Positions 1 to 8,576 of a DNA stretch of 64,000 bases are shown here, piece after piece; the stretch's first letter is position 1; every line of letters starts with the position of its first letter. The notes beneath the pieces are model-generated. The model was not told the origin of the DNA and ran no database searches. It saw nothing but the letters and a program-made list of their open reading frames with translations. The translations under genes and the position numbers were made by a program. Origin of the DNA: ZC4RG35 sp036375695 (GTDB taxonomy: Bacteria > Actinomycetota > Acidimicrobiia > Spongiisociales > ZC4RG35); contig DASVBU010000020.1 in assembly GCA_036375695.1 (NCBI GenBank), positions 1 to 64,000 on the forward strand. The letters run 5' to 3'.

Positions 1-677
1 TCGAAGAGACGCAACTCGGCCTCCCCCGCCCACACATCGGCGACCTCGCCGTCGTAGCCGCGCATCGTCACCAGCTCGTCGACCGACATCGAGCCGTCGG
101 ACTCGATCTTGGGCCAGCGACGGTCATGGAGCATGGGATGGGCGTTCACGAAGCCGGGCGCCTGCGCCGGCTCGGTGAGGGTGACCACGGCCTCGGCGAT
201 CCGGCGGCCCGAAACGGTCAGGGTGGCGCCGAACCTGCCGCCGGGCTCGAGCCGCGGGCCCGCCTTGCCCACCGTCACCGGCCGGGTCATCCAGATGTCG
301 CCCAGCTTCTTCGGATAGCCCTGGTGGTAACCCCGCACCAGGGCGAAGTCCTTGTCCACCCAGATGAACGGGCTGCGTGACCAGTCCCTGTCGTCCCAGC
401 GACACCGGACGACTGCGAAGCACTCCTTGTACTGGCTGCGGTAGGGGTCGAGCAGTTCGGAGAAGTCGTCCCCGCAGCTCTGCCAGTCCGCCCAGATCAG
501 CGCCACCGCGCCCGGATCCTCCTCGACGGGATCGGCGCCCTCGGGGAGGAACTCGGCTACCCGGTCGGGATGCGTCCGGTACTCCACCGTGATCATCTCG
601 CCCGAGTAGTGCCATGGCGGGGCGGGGACGATCGACGACCTTCCGGTCGGTGTACGGGGGAAGAAGAAGCCCTCCAT
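1..677 (-). CDS. acetoacetate decarboxylase-family protein (3' end outside window)
   Basis: About 225 residues are readable; the C-terminus lies beyond position 1. The frame gives an ADC-fold sequence with the motif GYPKKLGDI near residue 118, matching the family segment that carries the Schiff-base lysine. Family members decarboxylate acetoacetate or act as aldolases/dehydratases on 2-oxo or 3-oxo acids; the substrate cannot be read here. ATG at 677 overlaps the stop of the upstream glutamine synthetase-like gene by one base (TGATG), so the two are probably translationally coupled. The pairing suggests a shared catabolic or amine-modifying pathway, which is inference. Confidence 0.8.
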   Translation of the reverse strand, partial: MEGFFFPRTPTGRSSIVPAPPWHYSGEMITVEYRTHPDRVAEFLPEGADPVEEDPGAVALIWADWQSCGDDFSELLDPYRSQYKECFAVVRCRWDDRDWSRSPFIWVDKDFALVRGYHQGYPKKLGDIWMTRPVTVGKAGPRLEPGGRFGATLTVSGRRIAEAVVTLTEPAQAPGFVNAHPMLHDRRWPKIESDGSMSVDELVTMRGYDGEVADVWAGEAELRLF

Positions 678-1960
678 CAGAGGAAGGGGAGGTATTCGTT
701 GAGCTCCCAGTCGGTGGTCCATTTGGAGAAGCGGTCCCACTCGGCCCGCTTCACCGTGAGGAACCCGTCGATGTACGCCGGTCCGTAGGCCTCGACCAGG
801 TCGGTGTCCGCCTCGAGGGCGTCGAGTGCCTTCTCCAGGGAGTCGGGCACGACCACGTCGGTGGAGGCCCGCTCGATACAATCGAGAGTCTCCGCCTCCG
901 GGAGGGGGTACCCCTTCTCGTAGCCGAGGAGCCCGGCGACCAGGACCGCGGCGATGCCCTGATGGGGGGTGACCGAGCCGTCGCCCATGCGGTGCTCGAT
1001 GCGGGTCGCCTGCCCTCGCGCCTGCGGGACTCGGACCGTGACCCCGCGGTGGTCGTAACCCCAGTTGGCCCAATAGCCGCACAAGGACCCGGGCTTGAGC
1101 CGCTTGTAGGCATTGACAGTTGGCGCCATCAGGGCCGACATGCCCACGTGGTGGTGGAGGAGCCCGGCGATCACCGACCGGGCCACCTCGCTGAGCCCGT
1201 CTTCGGCAGACTCGTCCGACAGGACGTTCCTCCCGTCGTCGTCCACCAGGGATAAGTTGACGTGGAACCCCGAGCCACCGCGACCGTTGATCGGCTTGCC
1301 CATGTAGGTGAGGAGGATCCCGTGACGGGCGGCCACCTCGCGAGCCATGATCTTGAAGAGGAAGGTCTGGTCGGCGGCCTCGAGGGCGTCGGTGTAGGCC
1401 AGGGTCAGTTCGAACTGCCCGTTGTCGTACTCGCTGTTCACGGACTCGAGGGGGAGCCCGGCGACACGAGCGGTCTCCATGATGTCGTCGATGGTCCCCG
1501 AAGGATCGACGGCATTCCCCGTCCCGTACACGTAGGCGCCGGGCGTGTCGATCGGCCTCCAGCCACCTGAGCCGTCACGTTCGAAGAGGTAACCCTCCAA
1601 CTCGATCCCGACCTTGGGGTGGAGACCGTGGCTGGTCCAGCGTTCCACCGCCTCGGAGAGGACATGACGTGGCGCCAGCGGGACCGGCTGCCCGAGACGG
1701 GTGATGTCGGGGACCACCACGCCCGTCGACTTCTCCCAGCCCGGCCTCACCTCGCTCGGGTCGAACCTGGCGTCGCAGTCGGGGAGGCCCTGCCAGAACA
1801 GGGCCCCGTCGTGCGGGGTCATCTCCCGGTCGAAGCCGAGGGTGAAGAGGGTGATGCAGTGGGCAGTCCCCTTCTCCGCGTGCTCACGCGGCAGGTACTT
1901 CCCTCTGGCGAGCCCGAGATGATCGGGCCATAGGAGCCGGACCCGGTCGTAGTCCAACAT
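677..1960 (-). CDS. glutamine synthetase-family ligase (GlnA-like, possibly gamma-glutamyl-amine synthetase)
   Basis: A 427-residue protein with the GS catalytic landmarks in order: ELEGYLF (about 110), SEYDNGQFEL (about 157), GSGFHVNLS (about 209), NAYKRLKPG (about 263) and RIEHRMGD (about 300). Standard GlnA is longer and has a Y-adenylylation site that I do not see, so this fits the paralogues that ligate glutamate to amines such as putrescine better than nitrogen-assimilating GS. The ATG at 1960 follows AGGAGAG closely; the adjacent TTG at 1957 would have better spacing, and an upstream in-frame extension to 2077 looks non-coding. It is divergent from a PLP decarboxylase that could supply an amine substrate (inference). 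Confidence 0.85.
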   Translation of the reverse strand: MLDYDRVRLLWPDHLGLARGKYLPREHAEKGTAHCITLFTLGFDREMTPHDGALFWQGLPDCDARFDPSEVRPGWEKSTGVVVPDITRLGQPVPLAPRHVLSEAVERWTSHGLHPKVGIELEGYLFERDGSGGWRPIDTPGAYVYGTGNAVDPSGTIDDIMETARVAGLPLESVNSEYDNGQFELTLAYTDALEAADQTFLFKIMAREVAARHGILLTYMGKPINGRGGSGFHVNLSLVDDDGRNVLSDESAEDGLSEVARSVIAGLLHHHVGMSALMAPTVNAYKRLKPGSLCGYWANWGYDHRGVTVRVPQARGQATRIEHRMGDGSVTPHQGIAAVLVAGLLGYEKGYPLPEAETLDCIERASTDVVVPDSLEKALDALEADTDLVEAYGPAYIDGFLTVKRAEWDRFSKWTTDWELNEYLPFL

Positions 1961-2034
1961 CTCTCCTGTGTCGGGATCTGGGGATCGTAGATGCGATCCC
2001 CGTTCACGCACCACGATGATTACCTTGGGCGGCG

Positions 2035-3411
2035 ATGACCGATCATCTCGAGCCGGACCGGGCGACCCGGGAGGCATGGGCCCGTCTCGTCACCGGCTAC
2101 ATCGACGAATGGTTCGACACCGCCCCCACCATGGACGCCCAAGCCGGCGACCTGGACGCGGCGACCCTGGAGCGCCTGCGTCGGCCACCCCAGGAGCACG
2201 GACGTGACCCCACCGAGGTCCTCGCCGAACTCGACCTGGCGGGCAAGGCCGGGATCCTCCACCCATCGGGCGGCCACCTCTCCTACATCCCGAACCCGGG
2301 CCTCTATGCGGCGGCTCTGGGCGAGTTCCTCGCGGCCGGCCTGAACCGATACACCGGGGTGGCCAGCGCCGCACCCGGGTTCTCCGCCATCGAGCATGGG
2401 GTGATCGACTGGATGACATCCATCTTCGACCTGGGACCGAACGCGGCCGGGCTCCTCCTCTCGGGCGGGTCGATGGCCAACTTCACCGGCGTGGTCACGG
2501 CCCGCACCTCCAAACTCGGTGACGACTTCACCCGGGGAAGGATGTATCTCACCGGTCACACCCACCACTCGGTGGCCAAGGCCGCCCGTCTCGCCGGGAT
2601 TCGCAACGACCAGATCGGCAAGGTCCCCGTCGACGAACAGAGGCGGATGGACCTGACGGCCTTGCATGAGATGATCGCCGCCGACAGGGCAGCCGGGGCC
2701 GAGCCCTTCCTGATCGTGGCGTCGGCCGGCACCACCGACACCGGTGCGGTCGACGACCTGCAGACCGTTGCGGACATCGCCGCCGAGGAGGGCCTGTGGC
2801 TCCACATCGACGGCGCCTACGGCGGCTTCTTCGTGCTCACCGACCGGGGTCGGAAGCGGCTCGACGGGATCAATCGGGCCGACTCCATCGCGGTCGACCC
2901 CCACAAGGGGATGTCGCTGCCGTTCGGGGTGGGGACGTTGCTGGTCAGGGACGAGTCGGCGCTTGTCGACGCCCACCTGGGCCGTGGCGCGTACTTGCGC
3001 GACGAGGACAACTACATGGGTCTGCGTGACATCGCCTCGCTGGGTCCCGAGTTGAGTCGTCCGGCCCGGGGACTGTCGGTCTGGCTGCCCCTCCAGCTCC
3101 ATGGTGTGGCGCCGTTCCGGGAGGCCCTGGATCACTGCCTCGACCTGGCGGAGCACGCCTACGAGCGTCTGGCCCGGATGTCGGGGATCGAGAAGGTGTG
3201 GTATCCGGATCTCTCCATCGTGGCCTTCCGCTTCGTCGACGACGACGTCGGCAGAAAGGCGCTGCAACGGGTCAACGACGACCGTCGGGTGCATCTCTCT
3301 CCCACGACGGTCGATGAGCGTTTCGTGCTCCGCATCGCCATCCTCAACCGGCGCACGACGCGCGACCACGTCGACCACGCCATCGACCTGATCGCAGAGA
3401 CTCTGAGCTGA
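2035..3411 (+). CDS. PLP-dependent amino-acid decarboxylase (group II)
   Basis: 458 residues, typical for the aromatic-L-amino-acid/glutamate/tyrosine decarboxylase family. Visible features are the HTHHSVAKA segment near 165 that stacks on the cofactor, HIDGAYGG with Asp259, and SIAVDPHKG with the PLP-binding Lys at about 291. It removes the carboxyl group of an amino acid to give an amine; substrate is not determinable from sequence alone. The start lies close to the divergent glutamine synthetase-like gene (75 bases between starts), so the two share a regulatory region. The last 39 bases of the gene recur at 4542-4580, beyond the next gene. Confidence 0.88.
   Translation: MTDHLEPDRATREAWARLVTGYIDEWFDTAPTMDAQAGDLDAATLERLRRPPQEHGRDPTEVLAELDLAGKAGILHPSGGHLSYIPNPGLYAAALGEFLAAGLNRYTGVASAAPGFSAIEHGVIDWMTSIFDLGPNAAGLLLSGGSMANFTGVVTARTSKLGDDFTRGRMYLTGHTHHSVAKAARLAGIRNDQIGKVPVDEQRRMDLTALHEMIAADRAAGAEPFLIVASAGTTDTGAVDDLQTVADIAAEEGLWLHIDGAYGGFFVLTDRGRKRLDGINRADSIAVDPHKGMSLPFGVGTLLVRDESALVDAHLGRGAYLRDEDNYMGLRDIASLGPELSRPARGLSVWLPLQLHGVAPFREALDHCLDLAEHAYERLARMSGIEKVWYPDLSIVAFRFVDDDVGRKALQRVNDDRRVHLSPTTVDERFVLRIAILNRRTTRDHVDHAIDLIAETLS
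3371..3409. repeat. direct repeat copy 1 (3' end of the decarboxylase gene)
   Basis: 39 bases starting TCGACCACGCCATCGACC and ending CTCTGAGCT. Copy 2 at 4542-4580 matches 37 of 39 bases by eye. The copies bracket the DUF4328 gene. This looks like a duplication made when the intervening 1.1 kb entered or was rearranged. Confidence 0.85.
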
Positions 3412-3582
3412 ACTTCAGAGGCACCGTCACACATCCGGTCCAATTCGGCGTGGCCTGACTCAAGGCACATCGGGGACGCACCGATACATGTCGGACAGCT
3501 ACACCGATCGTCAGGGAAGCGGGATTGCCGGATTGCCGGCGTCGTTCATCCCGCTCCGAGGGACCGAGCAGGGCTTTTGGAC

Positions 3583-4458
3583 ATGCAGAACCGTGACATC
3601 ATCTCGACGCTTGAATCTCGCTCCAGGGTCGCTATCGCAATCCTGAGCTTGATGTGCTTCGTCTGCGTGTTGTTGGCCATCGACGGCTTCATGTTGGCTG
3701 AAGGCGAAATCCTCTTGTCCTACGAAGCCTGGATGGTTCTACGTATCGGCGGCGCCATTGCATGCGCGATCTCGTTTGTTGCATGGTCCTATCGCGCCCA
3801 CGCCAACTTGAGGGTCCTGGGAAGGGATGGCTTGAGACATGCAGACGAGGCCACGATTTGGTGGTGGCTTGCGCCATTCGCCAACCTCTTCATGCCTTTC
3901 AGGGTCGTCTATGAAACGGTTCGCGGATCCACCGCACCGCTCGCAAACTCGAATTGGCGTGCAACCCCGCTGGATCCGGCGGCGGGATGGTGGACGGGCC
4001 TCTTCATCGCGGGTCTCTTGATCGAACGATGGGCTGATGCGATGGTCAATGCCGCCCTGTATTTGGAAGATCTCGTCGGGCCGCTTCAACTCTCTGGCTT
4101 CAGCTATCTAGTTCTCGCTGGGGCTGCCGCTGCCGCAGTCATCATGATCAACCGGGTCACCACCGCTCAGGCGACTCGTTTCGGTGAGATGTCTACCGAG
4201 GTTCAACGCCGGAACCACGCCGAGGACCTCCGCCGGAGCGAGGGAGATCCAGCGCAGAGCGGGGCCGCGGATGCTGAGATGTCCAGCGCCTCGGTTTCAG
4301 GCCCTGGAGAGGCGGGATACCGTTCGGATCCGACGGTCTCTGTTCGACAAGCGGCATTTTGCACCCATTGCGGCGTGCGATTCCAAGGGGACGACGACAG
4401 GTTCTGCCCCTCATGCGGCTCCCCCCGCAGAGCTGGTGAGCCAGCCTCCAGGGGTTGA
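3583..4458 (+). CDS. DUF4328-like membrane protein with C-terminal zinc ribbon
   Basis: About 291 residues from the ATG at 3583 (an in-frame TTG lies two codons earlier). It has several hydrophobic segments: about 15-38, 50-70, a WWWLAPFANLFMPFRVV block near 90-110, about 135-155 and about 170-190. This is the pattern of the DUF4328 integral membrane family. The tail is polar and ends in a two-CxxC zinc ribbon (CTHCGVRF, then CPSCGSPR), as in many actinobacterial membrane proteins of unknown role. Base composition is visibly less GC-rich than neighbours and the gene lies between two copies of the decarboxylase 3' end, both signs of acquisition. Function unknown. Confidence 0.7.
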   Translation: MQNRDIISTLESRSRVAIAILSLMCFVCVLLAIDGFMLAEGEILLSYEAWMVLRIGGAIACAISFVAWSYRAHANLRVLGRDGLRHADEATIWWWLAPFANLFMPFRVVYETVRGSTAPLANSNWRATPLDPAAGWWTGLFIAGLLIERWADAMVNAALYLEDLVGPLQLSGFSYLVLAGAAAAAVIMINRVTTAQATRFGEMSTEVQRRNHAEDLRRSEGDPAQSGAADAEMSSASVSGPGEAGYRSDPTVSVRQAAFCTHCGVRFQGDDDRFCPSCGSPRRAGEPASRG

Positions 4459-4541
4459 GGATCGATGAGCCAATGGCGCGACCCGCGGGAGGCGGATCGA
4501 GGATCAGGTCGCGCCCGCTGACCGGCTCAGGACACTTCGAG

Positions 4542-4580
4542 TCGACCACGCCAGCGAGCTGATCGCAGAGACTCTGAGCT
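4542..4580. repeat. direct repeat copy 2 (relic of the decarboxylase gene end)
   Basis: This 39-base segment in non-coding DNA matches the last coding bases of the decarboxylase gene with two mismatches, and includes the segment GATCGCAGAGACTCTGAGCT. Similarity fades after it (GAACTTCAGAGG versus AGGGATTCAGGGG). It is either a relic of a tandem copy or a duplicated target flanking the 3410-4541 insertion. Confidence 0.85.
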
Positions 4581-4615
4581 AGGGATTCAGGGGCGTCTTC
4601 AAGAGACCGAGATTG

Positions 4616-5698
4616 CTATGGCCCGCGGCTTGGCGGCTTTCGGAAACGGATGCGTCCGTGGTCGGGGTGGTGGTAGATCTCGTATCCCCACTGGTGGACC
4701 ACGACGTGGTGGTGGAACCAACACAACAGGATCAGGTCTTCGAGGTTGGTTTCGCCGCCTTCTGCCCAGGGTCGCAAATGGTGGGCTTGGAGACGATGCC
4801 GGGAGTTGCAGCCGTCGGCGGCGCACCGACCCCCGTACTTGTGCAGCAACGCTTTGGTCTGGGATTGGGTGGCCAACCGGTACTTGCGTCCGTACCGCAT
4901 GTACTCACCGTTCTCGGTGACCGCGAACACCTGGGTGGGAGCCCCACAAAGGATCGCCTCCAAGGTCCGACGACCCACCTTGGAACCCGACTCGAGAACC
5001 ACACCCGACTCACCATTGGTCTCCGAGGCTTCTTTGGCGGTGACGAACACCGACACCTCCGCGTTCGGTGCCTCTGTCCCCATGCACAGATCCAACAGGG
5101 CGGTGGCCTTCCTCCACCCCAAACCCAACGACCCGTGGTCTCCGGGAAGATCGGGAAGCCGGTCGGCGAGTTCGGTGAGGGTCTTTTCGATGATCTCCCC
5201 CGCATAACCATCCACCCCACCCCAGATCCGCCACCACGACTCATCCAGCGACGGCTGCAACACCAAGAACCGGTCATCAACCGACCTCGCCTCGTCAACA
5301 ACGGTGATGCGGGTCTTGCGGGCTGCTTCACGATGCAGACCCGCCACATCCCACTCCAAGCCCAACCCGACATCCTCAGGGATCCGGGACAACGCTTCGA
5401 CCCGACGGAACGACACACCATCCGCCAACGCCCGACGAAGACCGGGACGATCCACCGTCCGACGCATCGTCCGCACCAGAGACCTCGCCTCATCCAAAGA
5501 CGTGTCGAGAACCAGACTCACCCACTCCCCCAGAGTCCGACACCCATCCCCGGTGTGGACCTGAAGCCGATCCAGCTCTTCGATCAACTCGAGCTGGCGG
5601 GCGCGAATCGTCGAAACCTGCCCCTCGAGAGCCATCAGTTCTTGCTGCAAAGAGTCGGTCGAAGCCTCGACCCTCTCCTCCAGAACCATCCCTCCCAT
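4616..5698 (-). CDS. DUF222-HNH endonuclease-like protein
   Basis: About 360 residues from the ATG at 5698 (a second ATG is at 5689); the frame is open to 5974 but that part reads through repeats. The N-terminus is an alpha-helical DUF222-type region (EERVEASTDSLQQELMALEG), and the last 80 residues hold an HNH motif: CAADGCNSRHRLQAHHLRPW, then a Glu/Asn-rich stretch, then LCWFHHHVVVHQ. HNH domains are metal-dependent DNA nucleases. DUF222-HNH genes occur in many scattered copies in actinobacteria and are often regarded as selfish or mobile. The gene abuts a repeat field on its 5' side. Biological role unknown. Confidence 0.85.
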   Translation of the reverse strand: MGGMVLEERVEASTDSLQQELMALEGQVSTIRARQLELIEELDRLQVHTGDGCRTLGEWVSLVLDTSLDEARSLVRTMRRTVDRPGLRRALADGVSFRRVEALSRIPEDVGLGLEWDVAGLHREAARKTRITVVDEARSVDDRFLVLQPSLDESWWRIWGGVDGYAGEIIEKTLTELADRLPDLPGDHGSLGLGWRKATALLDLCMGTEAPNAEVSVFVTAKEASETNGESGVVLESGSKVGRRTLEAILCGAPTQVFAVTENGEYMRYGRKYRLATQSQTKALLHKYGGRCAADGCNSRHRLQAHHLRPWAEGGETNLEDLILLCWFHHHVVVHQWGYEIYHHPDHGRIRFRKPPSRGP

Positions 5699-5779
5699 AC
5701 CCCGAACATACGTTCTAGCAGGGACAGAAACAACCCTCTCGTGGTGGAATCCGGGGAACTTTCTGAGGTGGCTTTTCTG

Positions 5780-5985
5780 GCTCGCTTCGCTCGCGCCCCC
5801 TCCCGGCCTTCGGCCGTACTCCCCCGCTCCGCTGCCGCTCCACGGGGGAGAAATCCTCAAGGGTCCGCACATCATCCCGGCTCCGCTGGTACTCCCCCGC
5901 TCCGCACCCCCTACCCCCAGCCTCCTGCGTCGGCTGGCGGTACCTTCCCCCCTCGCTTCGCTCCGGGGGACCAATCACTCCACGG
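5780..5985. repeat. palindromic repeat field upstream of the HNH gene
   Basis: The roughly 310 bases between the HNH start and the LysE gene carry no credible gene. They are built from short GC-rich modules such as CTCGCTTCGCTCGCGC, GGCCTTCGGCC, TACTCCCCCGCTCCGC and CTCCACGGGGGAG, repeated two or three times. The part at 5905-5971, read on the minus strand, holds GAGCGAAGCGAGGGGGG followed by AAGGTACCGCC and a second stem. A close relative lies at 50007-50065. The modules would fold as cruciforms or hairpins, like REP/BIME elements. Confidence 0.7.
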
Positions 5986-6008
5986 GGGAGAAAAGGACGG
6001 ACCGCCCC

Positions 6009-6617
6009 TCAGCTGAGGAAGATCGCCACGGCCAAGCCGAGAACCAGCAGGTTCCCGGCGACACCGAACCATCGGCGGGCACGGTCTGAGAGCCTGGCGC
6101 CGAGGCTCGACCCGCCCCACGCCAGGAGCCACTGCCAGGACAGGGAGGCCAGTGCGGCCCCGGCCACGAAGGCCGTGCCCTCGAGAGCCGTCATGCCCGC
6201 GGCCAGCCCGAGACCCATCACCACCGCCACGAAATAGACCACCGTGGCCGGGTTGATCAGTGTCAGCCCGAGGAACGTCGCATAGGTGGCGCCGGTGCCC
6301 TCGGCGAATCCAGAGCGTCGCACGATGGGGTTGCGTCCCAACGCCCGGCGGATGCCCAGGACCGCCATGACCACGAGGAGGGCGCCACCGGCGTAGCGAA
6401 AGGTCGGTCCGATCTCGCCCACCGCAGCGGCGATGCCGGCACCACCGAGCACGGCCAGCAAGGCGTAGACGAAGTCCGCCGTGGCGGCCCCGGCGCCCGC
6501 GGCCAGACCCTTGCGCAGCCCGGAGCGCATCCCGGTCTCGATGATGAGGATGCCGATGGCTCCGATCGGGATGGCGATCCCGTAGCCAGCGACCACACCG
6601 GACAGAAACGGTCTCAC
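6009..6617 (-). CDS. LysE/RhtB-family exporter
   Basis: 202 residues, the usual size of LysE-type amino-acid or small-metabolite exporters. The N-terminus MRPFLSGVVAGYGIAIPIGA carries the family's Pro/Gly-rich first helix, and TLINPATVVYFVAVV matches the conserved NP motif of the fourth segment. Six membrane segments can be drawn. It lies in the inner membrane; substrate is not evident. It follows yebC on the same strand with a 54-base gap and may be read with it. Confidence 0.8.
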   Translation of the reverse strand: MRPFLSGVVAGYGIAIPIGAIGILIIETGMRSGLRKGLAAGAGAATADFVYALLAVLGGAGIAAAVGEIGPTFRYAGGALLVVMAVLGIRRALGRNPIVRRSGFAEGTGATYATFLGLTLINPATVVYFVAVVMGLGLAAGMTALEGTAFVAGAALASLSWQWLLAWGGSSLGARLSDRARRWFGVAGNLLVLGLAVAIFLS

Positions 6618-6671
6618 GGGCGCGCAGTCAAGATCGAAGCGAAGGCGGATGAGTCGAAATTCGCCGGCCGA

Positions 6672-7421
6672 TCAGGACTCGGCCATCACCTTCTCCATCA
6701 CCTCGTCGGCGATGTCGTAATTGGCGTGAACCGACTGGACGTCGTCGAGGTCGTCGAGGGCGTCGATGAGACGGAGGAGCTTGCGGGCGTCGCTCTCGTC
6801 GACCGGGATCCACGTGGACGGCCGCTGGGTGATGTCGGCGGACACCACCTCGATTCCGGCTGCCTCGAGGGCGACCCGCACCGGATCGAGATCCGACGGG
6901 GCGCTGATGACCTCGAAGGTGCCGTCGCCGTTGTCGATCACGTCCTCGGCCCCGGCGTCGAGGGCGGTGAGCATGACGTCCTCCTCCGCGCCCGCGGCCA
7001 CCACGAGGCCCTTCTGGGAGAACAGGTAGCCGACCGACCCGGGCTCGCCCAGGTTCCCGTTGTTCCTGGTGAAGGTGGAGCGCACCTCCGAGGCGGCACG
7101 GTTGCGGTTGTCGGTCAGCACCTGCACGTAGACGGCGACACCGCCCGGGCCGTAGCCCTCGTACCAGATCTCCTCGTATGTGGCCCCCTCGACCTCACCG
7201 GTGCCGCGCTTGATGGCGCGCTCGATGTTCTCGTTGGGCATCGACGCGGCCTTGGCCTTGTAAACCGCGGTGGCCAGGGTCGGGTTGAACTCGGGGTTGC
7301 CGCCACCCTCGCGGGCCGCGATCTCGATCGCCTTGGCCAGCTTCCCGAAGAGCTTCCCGCGGGCCGCGTCCTGACGGCCCTTGCGGTGCTTGATGTTTGC
7401 CCACTTGGAATGTCCAGCCAT
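6672..7421 (-). CDS. yebC: YebC/PmpR-family protein
   Basis: 249 residues starting MAGHSKWANIKHRKGRQDA, the diagnostic YebC N-terminus, followed by NIERAIKRGTGE and a GYGPGGVAV segment. The family was first annotated as DNA-binding regulators, and recent work links members to translation of difficult peptide motifs. It is downstream of pimA on the same strand, the order known from mycobacteria, where ruv genes often follow; no ruv genes are seen here. Confidence 0.95.
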   Translation of the reverse strand: MAGHSKWANIKHRKGRQDAARGKLFGKLAKAIEIAAREGGGNPEFNPTLATAVYKAKAASMPNENIERAIKRGTGEVEGATYEEIWYEGYGPGGVAVYVQVLTDNRNRAASEVRSTFTRNNGNLGEPGSVGYLFSQKGLVVAAGAEEDVMLTALDAGAEDVIDNGDGTFEVISAPSDLDPVRVALEAAGIEVVSADITQRPSTWIPVDESDARKLLRLIDALDDLDDVQSVHANYDIADEVMEKVMAES

Positions 7422-7520
7422 GCTTCCGATCGCCTCGATGAATGGGTCGCGTCGTGCCTGTTGCGAGCGTGACGACCTACACAGGATATTCGGGTTGCGC
7501 GTGCTCGCCGTCGCCGCGCC

Positions 7521-8576
7521 TCACCTGCCCCTGAGTGCGCCCAACCCGAGAGCGACCTCGTAGAGACGGACATACCGGTCGGCCACCTCACTCCAGTCGT
7601 AGGCCCGCGCCGCCGACCGGGCCCGCTCCCCCATCTCCCGGGAGCCGTCCGGATCGCCGAGCAGGTCGGCGATCGCCCTGGCCAGCTCGTCGGAGTCTCC
7701 GGGAGGCACGAAGCGAGCAGTGACCCCCGCCACGTCGCGAAACGCGGGGAGATCGGAGGCGACAACCGCGCAACCGGCGGCCATCCCCTCGGCGACCACG
7801 ATCCCGAAGCTCTCCCCCCTCGTGTTGGGGGCGACGTACACGGTCGACGATCCGAGGACCCGGCGCTTCTCGTCGCCACCGACCCGGCCGAGGAAGGCCA
7901 CTCCGGGGACCCGATCCGGTCGATCGGCCCCCATCACCAACAGCTCGGCATCGGGGTGCGCATCGCGCACGGCCGGCCAGGCCTCGAGCAGCACGTCCAG
8001 ACCTTTGCGCGGATCGTCGCGCCCGAGGAAGGCGACCCGTCCCGGCACCCTCTCGACATCGACCGCATACGACTCGACGTCGATGGCGTTGGGGACGATC
8101 CCGATCGGCCCCCAAGCCTCCGGGATCGCCGCCGCCGCGGTCTGGCTGACGGCGGTGAGGATGCATCCCCTCATGAGACGGCGCACGGGGAGACGCCGGT
8201 AGAGACCGGGCACCCAGTCCGCCGGCGCGGCGTGAAAGGTCGCCACCGTCGGCAGACCCGTCCGCAGACCGGCCCAGCCCACGAGCGGGATCAGGGGCTC
8301 GTGAACATGGACGACGTCGAAACCCGACAGGATCCTCCGCACCCGCGCCGCCACACCGGGATCCAGGCTCATCGGCACCGTGGAATCGTTGGCCTCGAAG
8401 CGCGAGACCTTGCCCACCAGCTGCGCCCCCTCCGGGGCCTCGACCGCGGGGTCTCCGGCCCCGACCACCAGGGCGTCGAGGCCCGTCCCGCGGAGACGCG
8501 CGCCGAGCTCGAGGGTCAGTTGTTGCACCCCACCGGGCGCGGTCAGGTCGTAGGGGCAGACGATGCCGATCCTCAT
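7521..8576 (-). CDS. pimA: GT4 glycosyltransferase, phosphatidylinositol alpha-mannosyltransferase (PimA)
   Basis: 351 residues from ATG 8576, which overlaps the upstream stop as ATGA. It has the GT-B architecture: N-terminal MRIGIVCPYDLTAPGGVQQ with the glycine-rich loop, VVHVHEPLIPLVG, a central GRDDPRKGLDVLLEAW phosphate-binding region, and the E-x7-E-like GESFGIVVAEGMAAG motif. PimA transfers mannose from GDP-mannose to phosphatidylinositol on the cytosolic face of the membrane, the first committed step of PI-mannoside synthesis. Assignment rests on the sequence and on the pgsA-acyltransferase-pimA order shared with mycobacteria. Confidence 0.9.
   Translation of the reverse strand: MRIGIVCPYDLTAPGGVQQLTLELGARLRGTGLDALVVGAGDPAVEAPEGAQLVGKVSRFEANDSTVPMSLDPGVAARVRRILSGFDVVHVHEPLIPLVGWAGLRTGLPTVATFHAAPADWVPGLYRRLPVRRLMRGCILTAVSQTAAAAIPEAWGPIGIVPNAIDVESYAVDVERVPGRVAFLGRDDPRKGLDVLLEAWPAVRDAHPDAELLVMGADRPDRVPGVAFLGRVGGDEKRRVLGSSTVYVAPNTRGESFGIVVAEGMAAGCAVVASDLPAFRDVAGVTARFVPPGDSDELARAIADLLGDPDGSREMGERARSAARAYDWSEVADRYVRLYEVALGLGALRGR

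Noticed and set aside
124..615. Minus-strand frame of 163 codons at the left edge
   Set aside because: Another frame of the same strand reads a clean acetoacetate decarboxylase-family protein with GYPKKLG; this one is Arg/Gly-rich and without motifs.
2020..3378. Open minus-strand frame of 452 codons opposite the PLP decarboxylase
   Set aside because: The plus strand carries the decarboxylase with its PLP lysine; the antisense product has no recognisable motif.
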